From the NCBI GenBank assembly GCA_965222335.1, contig OZ244944.1:1674001-1738000 (forward strand): a stretch of 64,000 bases of DNA. Direction: 5' to 3'. Positions 27,220 to 34,421 of the stretch are shown in pieces. The notes under the pieces were generated by a model. The model saw nothing but the letters and a program-made list of their open reading frames with translations. It ran no database searches and was not told the DNA's origin. The DNA comes from G965222335 sp965222335. Lineage in GTDB: Bacteria; Pseudomonadota; Gammaproteobacteria; Pseudomonadales; Halieaceae. The translations under genes were made by a program, and so were the position numbers. The stretch's first letter is position 1. Every line of letters starts with the position of its first letter.

Positions 27220-28098
27220 TCAGGCGGCGCGCTGTCCCAGGCCGCGGGGCAGGAAGCGACGGGACTGCTGCTCCAGCAGGGCGTGCAGGCTGGCGCGGCC
27301 GGGACAGTCGGGCACCGCATCGCGCCCCGCCTCCACCAGCTGCTTGAGATAAGCCACGGCGCCGTCCAGGCCGCGCTCGGCGACGATACTGGGCCGGCCG
27401 AGTGCGGCATCCTGGCCCGTGGGTTTGTCCAGGTCCGCGGCGGGCGCCATCACATCCTGGATGTCATCCGCCACCTGGTAGGCCTCGCCAATACGCTCAC
27501 CCAAAGCTTGCCAGGGCAGGTAATCCACCCCGGCAGCGGCGGCGCCGGCGCTGGTCGCGGCCACGAACAGGGCCCCGGTCTTGGCCCGGTGATAGGCGCT
27601 GACATCCACCTGCTGCTCGCTCTCCCAGGCCTGGCCGGCGACGATCCCCGCGGGCGAACCCACGCCCCGGGCGACGATTGCGGTGAGGGCGGCACAGGCA
27701 GCGGCATCCCCGGTTTCCAGGGCGGCCAGGGCCATGCCGTCAAAGGCGGCCACGATCAGGGCGTCACCCACGAGCAGCGCGAGTGGCTCGCCGTACACCG
27801 TATGCAGGGCCGGTTTGCCCCGGCGGGTGGCCGCATTATCAAAGCAGGGCATGTCATCGTGCACCAGGGAAGCGCAGTGCAGCAGTTCGATCGCGGTCGC
27901 CGCGGCGCAGGCCAGGGGCGGGGCATGGCCGAGATTGGCATGGGCGACCGCCAGGCAGAGACTGGGTCGTACCCGGGCACCGCCGGGGAATACGGCATAC
28001 TGCAGGGCCTGCGCCAGCAGCGGCGGACAGGGCCCGGCCGAGGCGCGCTCGACGCTGGCGGCTAGGCAGGCTTCGGTTTCCAGCTGCAGTTGATCCAT
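27220..28098 (-). CDS. crtE: Geranylgeranyl diphosphate synthase CrtE
   Basis: Condenses isoprenoid units to C20 diphosphate for phytoene and the pigment tail. The 292-residue protein has both Asp-rich motifs: DDMPCFD (81-87) and DDIQD, with FPGGARVRPSLCLAV before the first. It is first in the minus-strand superoperon and divergent from crtD. Confidence 0.94.
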   Translation of the reverse strand: MDQLQLETEACLAASVERASAGPCPPLLAQALQYAVFPGGARVRPSLCLAVAHANLGHAPPLACAAATAIELLHCASLVHDDMPCFDNAATRRGKPALHTVYGEPLALLVGDALIVAAFDGMALAALETGDAAACAALTAIVARGVGSPAGIVAGQAWESEQQVDVSAYHRAKTGALFVAATSAGAAAAGVDYLPWQALGERIGEAYQVADDIQDVMAPAADLDKPTGQDAALGRPSIVAERGLDGAVAYLKQLVEAGRDAVPDCPGRASLHALLEQQSRRFLPRGLGQRAA

Positions 28099-28129
28099 GA
28101 CGGCGCGCTCCCGTGTGTACAGGCATGTG

Positions 28130-28175
28130 TGTGTATTTCTTCTTACACTTTAGATGTAATTCTTATTTGACACAA
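28130..28175. promoter_or_regulatory. Divergent crtE/crtD control region with two PpsR boxes
   Basis: TGT-N12-ACA boxes lie at 28130-28147 and 28155-28172, 7 bp apart. For crtE, TTGTGT (28175-28170) and TAAAGT (28152-28147) on the minus strand give a 17-base spaced promoter overlapping both boxes. The crtD-directed promoter is not clear: TACAAT and TAAAAT occur at 28177-28187 but lack a good -35. Confidence 0.75.
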
Positions 28176-28211
28176 CTACAATAAAATGACCTTACCCGAA
28201 ACGGAAACAAC

Positions 28212-29828
28212 ATGTCGCAGCAGGATCCCGTGGTGATCATCGGCGCCGGTGTCGGCGGCCTGGCCGCCAGCCTGGCCCTCAGTACCCGCGGTGTGCCGGT
28301 GACCGTGATCGAAAGCCGCGCTGAAACCGGCGGCAAGGTACGCCAGCTGCAAGTGGGCGGCGCAGCGATCGACAGCGGCCCCACAGTGTTTACCTTGCGC
28401 GGCGTGTTCGACGCCCTGTTCGAGACCGCGGGAACTGACCTGGCGAGTGAAGTCCAGCTGACCCGTGCCGAGACCCTGGCGCGGCACGCCTGGCCGGACG
28501 GCTCCGGCCTGGACCTGTTTGCCGACGGCGCCCGATCCGCGGCCGCCATTGGCGATTTCGCCGGGGCGGCGGAGGCGCGCAGATACCAGGCCTTTTGCGA
28601 CAGCGCGGCCCTCACCTATCGCAGCCTGGAGCGCAGCTTTCTGCGCGCCCAGCGCCCCAGTCCCCTATCCCTGACCGCGCGCATTCTCGGCGAGTGGCCC
28701 GGCGGGCTGCGCCACATCCATCCTTTTACCTCCCTGTGGGGTGCCCTGCGTGGCCACTTCCAGGACCCGCGCCTGCAACAGCTGTTCGGGCGCTACGCCA
28801 CCTATTGCGGCTCCTCCCCCTTTCTCGCCCCGGCCACCCTCAGCCTGATCGCCCACGTCGAACAGAGCGGCGTCTGGACCCTGACCGGGGGCATGGGGGC
28901 GCTCACCGCGGCGATGCAGCGCGTGGCCGAGGCCCGCGGCGTGACCTTTATGTTGGGCGAGACGGTCACGGGCCTGGGTCTGGAGCGCGGACGGGTCAGC
29001 CATGTGACCACCGCCAGCGGTGCCCGCATACCCTGCCGCGCTGCGATATGCAACGGTGACCCCGCAGCGCTGCGGGCCGGCCTGCTGGGGGACACGGGTC
29101 GCCGGGCCGTGGCCGCGCGGGCGCCCCGGCGCTCCCTGTCGGCGATCACCTGGAGTGCCCTGGGCACCGCCGGCGGCCTGCCCCTGAGTCATCACAATGT
29201 GTTTTTCAGCAGCGACTACCGCCGGGAGTTCGAGCAGATCCTGCGGCACCAGCGCCCACCCGACGAACCCACCATCTATATCTGCGCCATGGATAGGGCC
29301 GCCCAGGATAGGGCCGCCCGGGAAGGGGCCGCCCAGGATAGGGCCGCCCGGGAAGGGGCCTCCCCGGGCACACCCGAGCGCCTGCTCTGCCTGATCAACG
29401 CACCGGCCAATGGCGACCGGCACCCCTACCCCGAGGAGGAAATCGCAGCATGCAGCCAACGCGTCCAACAACAGCTGGCCCGGTGCGGCCTGGAACTGAA
29501 ACTGTCACCGGCGCACACCCGGATAACGACGCCCGCGGACTTTGCCCGCCTGTTCCCGGCGACCGGGGGTGCCCTGTACGGCTCACCGAGTCACGGCTGG
29601 CGGGGCAGCTTCACGCGGCCGGGGGCGCGCAGCCGGATACCGGGGCTGTACCTCGCGGGGGGCGGGGTGCATCCGGGACCGGGGGTGCCGATGACGGCGA
29701 TCTCGGGTTGCCTGGCGGCGGAGCAGCTACTGCGGGACCTGACTTCTCGGTCCCGGTCGTCGACGGTGGCTACCGCTGGTGGTACATCGATGCCCGCAGC
29801 GACGACGGCCAGCATGCGCTTACCCTGA
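28212..29828 (+). CDS. crtD: 1-hydroxycarotenoid 3,4-desaturase CrtD
   Basis: FAD-dependent C3,4 desaturation of hydroxylated acyclic carotenoids. The 538-residue protein begins with the dinucleotide motif VVIIGAGVGGLAASLAL and ends with the FAD-binding PGLYLAGGGVHPGPGVPM block. An in-frame 15-base repeat inserts a DRAAQ/DRAAR/EGAAQ tract at about residues 361-385, absent from family members I know. The last 121 bases overlap the proposed crtC start, giving a long Ser/Thr/Ala-rich tail after the usual end of the domain. Confidence 0.92.
   Translation: MSQQDPVVIIGAGVGGLAASLALSTRGVPVTVIESRAETGGKVRQLQVGGAAIDSGPTVFTLRGVFDALFETAGTDLASEVQLTRAETLARHAWPDGSGLDLFADGARSAAAIGDFAGAAEARRYQAFCDSAALTYRSLERSFLRAQRPSPLSLTARILGEWPGGLRHIHPFTSLWGALRGHFQDPRLQQLFGRYATYCGSSPFLAPATLSLIAHVEQSGVWTLTGGMGALTAAMQRVAEARGVTFMLGETVTGLGLERGRVSHVTTASGARIPCRAAICNGDPAALRAGLLGDTGRRAVAARAPRRSLSAITWSALGTAGGLPLSHHNVFFSSDYRREFEQILRHQRPPDEPTIYICAMDRAAQDRAAREGAAQDRAAREGASPGTPERLLCLINAPANGDRHPYPEEEIAACSQRVQQQLARCGLELKLSPAHTRITTPADFARLFPATGGALYGSPSHGWRGSFTRPGARSRIPGLYLAGGGVHPGPGVPMTAISGCLAAEQLLRDLTSRSRSSTVATAGGTSMPAATTASMRLP
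29292..29366 (+). repeat. Five 15-bp tandem repeats inside crtD
   Basis: Units of the form GATAGGGCCGCCCAG / GAAGGGGCCGCCCGG begin at 29292, 29307, 29322, 29337 and 29352; units two and four are identical, and the array also reads as a 30-bp repeat. Reading frame is kept, adding about 25 residues in a loop region. Replication slippage is the likely cause. Confidence 0.85.
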
Positions 29829-30715
29829 TCGCCTTTATCGGCAGCGTCTTTTCCCCCTATTACGCGCACCGACGGCGCAAGGGCCCAGTCCCGGCCGCGA
29901 ATCACTGCGCCCTGAACGCCGTATTCTACGGGCCCGGCGGTGGCAAACGCTGGAGCATGACCGAGCGCGGCGCGATGGATCTGGTACGCGACCGCAATCA
30001 CCTGGGCATTGGTCCCAGCAGCCTGGACTGGCGCAACGGCGGCCTGGATGTGGACATCAACGAGCGCTGTGTGCCCCTGCCCTACAAGCTGCGCGGCCGG
30101 GTCCGCGTCACGCCCACACGCCTGCACAACGAGCACTACGTGCTGGACGCCGACGGGCAACACTGCTGGCAGCCGCTGGCGGCGGTGGCGCGGGTGGAGG
30201 TGACGCTGGCGCAGCCCGCCCTGCGCTGGCAGGGCACCGCCTACCTGGACAGCAACTGGGGAGTGGCACCTCTGGAAACCGGATTCCGAGACTGGGACTG
30301 GTCCAGGGCCCACCTCGGCGATGGCAGCTGCGCAATTCTCTACAACACCCGCGGCCGCGACGGGCTGCAGCGCAGCCTGGCCCTGCACCTGCCCGCCGAT
30401 GGGCCGGCGCAGCCGCTGGATTCACCGCCGGCCGCCGCGCTGCCCCGGACCGCGGTGTGGCGCATCGCCCGGGAAACGCGCTCGGCCGGTGGTCAAGCGC
30501 AGGTATTGCGCACCCTCGAGGACACGCCCTTTTACAGCCGCTCCCTGGTGCGGGGAACCGTGGCAGGAGAAAGCGTGGATGCGATGCACGAAAGCCTGAA
30601 CCTGGACCGCTTCGCCAGCCCCTGGGTGCGAATACTCCTGCCCTTCCGTATGCCGCGGCGGCCGATGCCGCGGCGGCCGTTGCCGCGGCAGCAGGGAACT
30701 AGCGCGGGCTCATGA
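29708..30715 (+). CDS. crtC: Carotenoid 1,2-hydratase CrtC (hydroxyneurosporene synthase)
   Basis: Adds water to the 1,2 double bond of neurosporene or lycopene, the step before CrtD and CrtF. The family core is unmistakable: GGYRWWYIDARSDDGQHALT, FIGSVFSPYY, LNAVFYGPGG and TAYLDSNWG. The frame is open back to 29450, but that part is the shadow of crtD. TTG is the only usual start codon close to the conserved region and gives 335 residues; the start is therefore uncertain. It ends in a Pro/Arg repeat tail and overlaps convergent crtB by 17 bases. Confidence 0.88.
   Translation: MPGGGAATAGPDFSVPVVDGGYRWWYIDARSDDGQHALTLIAFIGSVFSPYYAHRRRKGPVPAANHCALNAVFYGPGGGKRWSMTERGAMDLVRDRNHLGIGPSSLDWRNGGLDVDINERCVPLPYKLRGRVRVTPTRLHNEHYVLDADGQHCWQPLAAVARVEVTLAQPALRWQGTAYLDSNWGVAPLETGFRDWDWSRAHLGDGSCAILYNTRGRDGLQRSLALHLPADGPAQPLDSPPAAALPRTAVWRIARETRSAGGQAQVLRTLEDTPFYSRSLVRGTVAGESVDAMHESLNLDRFASPWVRILLPFRMPRRPMPRRPLPRQQGTSAGS
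30650..30694 (+). repeat. Three 15-bp tandem repeats at the crtC 3' end
   Basis: ATGCCGCGGCGGCCG occurs twice exactly and a third time as a variant, encoding MPRRP-MPRRP-LPRQQ near the CrtC C-terminus. It has the same period as the crtD repeats. Confidence 0.8.
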
Positions 30716-31763
30716 TCCCGGCGCCGGCCTGGCGTTCGCGCTGCTCGAGCTCGGCAAACAGGTCCAGCACCCAGGCGGCGGCACCCTGTTCTCGCCTGGG
30801 GCGGGCGGGCGCGGGCAGGTCTAGCGGCGCGGCACTTGCGGCGGCGTCGATCAGATAGGCCGCCTCCGGCAGCACCGGGGATTGAAGCGACTCCGCGCAG
30901 ACCTGCGGCAGGCCGCGCACCGCCAGCACCCTTCTCAGCTTGGCCGAAGCCGGCAGCACCGCGCGCGAACTGACCGCGTCGAAGGCCTGGTGCTGCAGCT
31001 GATCGCCGATACCGGCGTAAAGCAGGCGGGCGGCATAAATTGCGGGGCGGCAGGCGGCGGGCAAACCGGCGATACCGCTATCGGCGCGCCCGTAGAGCAG
31101 ATCGGCCTGCGCCAACAGGCGCTGTACCACCTCACCCAGCGCCGGCGTATGCCGGGAATCACGGGTCAGGCCATCCGCGTCGACGCCGGCTTCCCGCAGC
31201 CAGTCCCGGGGCAGGTAGATGCGACCGGCGGCTGCGTCTTCCCCCACATCCCGGGCAATATTAGTAAATTGCATGGCCACGCCGAGGTCCGCAGCCCGGG
31301 CCAGACTGGTGGCGTCACGGCGCTCCATCAGCAGGGCCATCATCACCCCCACCGAGCCTGCCACCCGCACCGCATAGGCGGTCAATTCCGACAGGCTGGC
31401 GTACTCACGCCCCTCGGCATCCCAGGCAAAGCCCTCCAGCAGGGCCAGCAGCAATGGCTGCGGGATCCGCCGGCTCAATACCACTCGGCTGAGGGCACGA
31501 TCTACCGGATCGTCCGCCGGCAGGCCGCGGTAAATAGCATCCAGGCGCCGATGCAACAACTGCAGCGCGGCGCGGGGATCGTATCCCTCGTCGATCGCGT
31601 CATCGGCGACCCGGCAGAAGGCGTACAGCGCCGCCGCGTCATTGCGCAGCTGTAGCGGCAGCAGCAGGGATGCCAGGGCAAAGGACTTCGACCCGTGGCT
31701 GAGGCAGCGACGGCAAGCGGCCAGGTCGGCGGCGGCCGTTGCGCTAGAGCGTGGCAGTGGCAT
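30699..31763 (-). CDS. crtB: Phytoene synthase CrtB
   Basis: Joins two geranylgeranyl diphosphates to make phytoene, the entry to carotenoids. The 354-residue protein has SKSFALASLLLP near the N-terminus and both Asp-rich motifs, in CRVADDAIDEGYDP and TNIARDVGEDAAAGRIYLP. The start overlaps the crtI stop by 20 bases, indicating coupling. The C-terminal 50 residues are Ala/Pro/Arg-rich and less conserved. Confidence 0.95.
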   Translation of the reverse strand: MPLPRSSATAAADLAACRRCLSHGSKSFALASLLLPLQLRNDAAALYAFCRVADDAIDEGYDPRAALQLLHRRLDAIYRGLPADDPVDRALSRVVLSRRIPQPLLLALLEGFAWDAEGREYASLSELTAYAVRVAGSVGVMMALLMERRDATSLARAADLGVAMQFTNIARDVGEDAAAGRIYLPRDWLREAGVDADGLTRDSRHTPALGEVVQRLLAQADLLYGRADSGIAGLPAACRPAIYAARLLYAGIGDQLQHQAFDAVSSRAVLPASAKLRRVLAVRGLPQVCAESLQSPVLPEAAYLIDAAASAAPLDLPAPARPRREQGAAAWVLDLFAELEQRERQAGAGIMSPR

Positions 31764-33264
31764 GGGGAATCACCTCATCCAGTACGCGGGCCGAGGACAG
31801 CACCCCCGGCACCCCGGCACCCGGGTGGGTGCCGGCACCGACCATATACAGGCCGGGCACATCCTCACTGCGGCCGTGGGGACGGAACCAGGCACTTTGC
31901 TGCAGCAGGGGCTCGAGACTGAAGCCGGCGCCGCGGTAGGCCAGCAGGTCGTGCTCGAAATCCAGCGGCGTGGTCACCCTGGATGTCACCAGCGCCTCAC
32001 CGAGGCCCGGCAGCACCGTCGCCTCCAGGTGCGCGGCGATCCGCTGGCGGAAAGGCTCGGCCTCGGTCTTCCAGTCAATGTCACCGCCCAGGTTGGGTAC
32101 CGGCGCCAGGGCGTAGAAGGTGTCGCAGCCCGGGGGCGCCATGCCCGCATCCGTCGCCGTGGGCCGGTGCAGGTAGAGGCTGAAATCCCCGGCCAGGCGG
32201 CGGTGACGGAAAATATCGTCCAGCAGGCCCTTGTAGCGCGGCCCCAGCAGGATGGAGTGGTGGGGCAGCGCGGGATACTGCCCCCGGGTACCGAAGTACC
32301 ACACGAACAGGCCGCTGGAGTAATGCGCGCGCTCGATACGGCGGTCGGTCCAGTGCCGGCGCCGCGCGCCGGGTACCAGGTAGCGATAGGTCCAGGCGGG
32401 GTCCGCATTGGAAACCACCACGTCCGCCCGCAGGCGCTCACCCGAGGTCAGGCGCACGCCGCTGGCACGCCCCTGCTCGAGGGTAATCTCGGCCACTTCA
32501 CTGTTGAGGCGTATTTCCCCACCCTGGGAGCGGACCAGCCCCACCAGCCCCTCGATGATACGCCCGGTGCCGCCGATCGCCGAGTGCACCCCCCAGCGCT
32601 GCTCCAGGAAATTGATCAGGGTGTAGATCGAGCTGACCTTGTAGGGATTACCGCCGATCAGCAGCGGATGAAAGCTGAAGATCTGGCGAATGCGCTCACT
32701 GCGGAAGAAGCGCGAAACCATGCGGTAGACGCTGCGATCACTGCGCAGGCGCAGCATCGCCGGGGTAATCCGCGCCATGTCCATGGGCGAATTGAACGGC
32801 CGGTGGCCGAGTTCCTCGAAGCCCACCCGGTAGATCGCCTCGCTGGCCGCCAGAAAGGGCTCGTAGCCCTCCTCGTCACCGGGCGCCAGGCGTCTGATCT
32901 GGGCTTTCATCTCGGCCCGGTCACCGCTGTAGTCGAAAGTTTCACCGTCATCGAAGCGGATGCGGTAGTAGGGCGTCATGGGCCGCAGGTCCACATCATC
33001 CTGCAGGCGGCGGCCGCACAACTGCCACAGCTCTTCGAGCAAAAAGGGCGCAGTGATAATGGTGGGGCCGGCGTCGAAGGTGAAGCCGTCCTGCCGGTGC
33101 ACCCGGGCGCGGCCGCCCGGCGTGTCCAGTTTTTCCACCACGGACACCCGGTAACCCCGGGCCCCCAGGCGTATGGCGGCGGCGAGACCGCCAAACCCGC
33201 TGCCAATCACCAGGGCATGTGGGGCATCGGCCCGGGTAAGGGGGTGCGGCAAAGAACTGTTCAT
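31744..33264 (-). CDS. crtI: Phytoene desaturase CrtI
   Basis: FAD-dependent stepwise desaturation of phytoene to neurosporene or lycopene; crtC, crtD and crtF in the window then lead toward a spirilloxanthin-type product. The 506-residue protein has VIGSGFGGLAAAIRLGARGY at 19-38 and the C-terminal family block GLYMVGAGTHPGAGVPGV. A PpsR box covers the ATG, no ribosome site is present, and a TATAGT -10 sits only 11 bases upstream, suggesting a very short or absent leader. Confidence 0.95.
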   Translation of the reverse strand: MNSSLPHPLTRADAPHALVIGSGFGGLAAAIRLGARGYRVSVVEKLDTPGGRARVHRQDGFTFDAGPTIITAPFLLEELWQLCGRRLQDDVDLRPMTPYYRIRFDDGETFDYSGDRAEMKAQIRRLAPGDEEGYEPFLAASEAIYRVGFEELGHRPFNSPMDMARITPAMLRLRSDRSVYRMVSRFFRSERIRQIFSFHPLLIGGNPYKVSSIYTLINFLEQRWGVHSAIGGTGRIIEGLVGLVRSQGGEIRLNSEVAEITLEQGRASGVRLTSGERLRADVVVSNADPAWTYRYLVPGARRRHWTDRRIERAHYSSGLFVWYFGTRGQYPALPHHSILLGPRYKGLLDDIFRHRRLAGDFSLYLHRPTATDAGMAPPGCDTFYALAPVPNLGGDIDWKTEAEPFRQRIAAHLEATVLPGLGEALVTSRVTTPLDFEHDLLAYRGAGFSLEPLLQQSAWFRPHGRSEDVPGLYMVGAGTHPGAGVPGVLSSARVLDEVIPHATATL

Positions 33265-33300
33265 TATTTATGACACTATACTTGTCTAATATATCTGACA
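33258..33300 (-). promoter_or_regulatory. crtI promoter with two PpsR boxes
   Basis: TGT-N12-ACA boxes lie at 33258-33275, across the crtI start codon, and 33283-33300, 7 bp apart. TATAGT (33280-33275, minus strand) is a good -10; the -35 is poor (TTCTGT with a 17-base spacer). A PpsR dimer on the first box would block both transcription start and translation start region. Confidence 0.72.
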
Positions 33301-33310
33301 GAATAGCAGG

Positions 33311-33527
33311 GGCTAGGCCGCTTGTCTCACCGATATTTGGAGTTCTCGGCGAGAGATTGCTCTCTGTAGGGGATTTTTCGACTAAGGGCATAGCTGTAGC
33401 TATGGCCGCAGGAGAAAAATTATCTACAGAGTGCGAGATCCGGCGAGAAACCAAATAGGCGAAGCGTGCTGTAATCAACGCGTGCGCAAAAACTCTATGC
33501 CGAATCGGTGAGACAAGCGGGCTAGGC
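33311..33527. mobile_element. MITE-like element between bchO and crtI
   Basis: A roughly 201-bp segment (33319-33519) bounded by the perfect terminal inverted repeat CGCTTGTCTCACCGAT / ATCGGTGAGACAAGCG. It is flanked by an 8-bp direct repeat GGCTAGGC (33311-33318 and 33520-33527), consistent with a target-site duplication. Internal CTCTGTAG...CTACAGAG pairing gives a long imperfect palindrome. Short ORFs inside look non-coding. The right duplication contains the bchO stop codon. No transposase is present, so it would be mobilised in trans. Confidence 0.75.
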
Positions 33528-34421
33528 GCGCTGCCCAGCATCTTTACCCTTATCGAGCTGCGCCGCGGCAAAACGGGTAATCAGGGCCTGGAACCGGGCC
33601 GGCGCCTCCTCGTGGCCCAGGTGCCCGAGACCCGGCAGCAATTCGAGCTCAGCGCCGGGAATGTGCCGGGCCAGCTGTCGGGCCTGGGCGGGTGGCACCG
33701 CCTCATCCCCTTCACAGGCGAGCAGCAGCAGGGGTACCGGCAGCTCGGGCAGCGCAGCGTATAGCTGCTGCAGGTCCCAGCTTGCCATCATCTGCAGGGT
33801 CGCCGCGACATGGGTCGGCCGACTGACCAGGGTGCGATAGTACGCGGTGGCAGCCGTTTCCGGTGCCGAGCCCGTGCGCCGGATAAGGCGCTCTACGGCC
33901 CCGGGCCGGCGCGCCTGCCGCGCCAGGAAGCGGGGCAGCGCGGGAAAGCCCGCGAGCACCCGCGCCGCCTGGGAAAACAGCGGGCCGAGGGCGCCCCCGA
34001 AGGGCAGCAGGGCACCATTGATACTCACCAATCCGGCCGGATGCAGGGTCCTGTCCAGACACAGCTGCGCCAGAATCGCCGCCCCCGCAGAATGCCCCAC
34101 CACCAGGGCCGGCTCCACATCCAGGGCATCCAGCAGGGCAGCTACCGCCGCCGCCACGGCCGGCAGGGTCATCTCCGCCCCGGGCCCGGAAAAACCGTGA
34201 CCCGGCAGATCCAGCGCCACCACGTGGAAGTCCTGCGCCAGCAGCGGCGCCAGGGCGCCCCAGGAATGGGTCGCGGCGCCCGCGCCGTGCAGCAGGACCA
34301 GGGTCTGGCCCTGCCCCATCTGCTGCAGGTGCCAGTCCTGGCGGCCCACGCGCAGAAACTCGCTGTGCGCGGCATTGGGCCAGCTGGCCGCGGCATCCCG
34401 CCAGGCCGCGGGCGGCTTCAC
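33522..34421 (-). CDS. bchO: BchO, alpha/beta hydrolase of the Mg-chelatase operon
   Basis: Conserved companion of bchI and bchD in purple bacteria; its reaction is not established. The 299-residue protein has alpha/beta hydrolase features: LVLLHGAGAATHSW oxyanion region, nucleophile elbow VVGHSAGAAI and a late GLGHLGHEE histidine block. Start is GTG overlapping the bchD stop (GTGA). The TAG stop lies in the 8-bp target duplication of the neighbouring MITE, so the element entered exactly at the gene end without changing the protein. Confidence 0.9.
   Translation of the reverse strand: MKPPAAWRDAAASWPNAAHSEFLRVGRQDWHLQQMGQGQTLVLLHGAGAATHSWGALAPLLAQDFHVVALDLPGHGFSGPGAEMTLPAVAAAVAALLDALDVEPALVVGHSAGAAILAQLCLDRTLHPAGLVSINGALLPFGGALGPLFSQAARVLAGFPALPRFLARQARRPGAVERLIRRTGSAPETAATAYYRTLVSRPTHVAATLQMMASWDLQQLYAALPELPVPLLLLACEGDEAVPPAQARQLARHIPGAELELLPGLGHLGHEEAPARFQALITRFAAAQLDKGKDAGQRA

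Noticed and set aside
29450..29707. Upstream extension of the crtC frame
   Set aside because: It is the shadow of the crtD 3' end; CrtC similarity begins only after about 29740.
33270..33571. Short ORFs on both strands inside the MITE
   Set aside because: They span terminal repeats and crtI/bchO ends, have no ribosome site and no recognisable domain.
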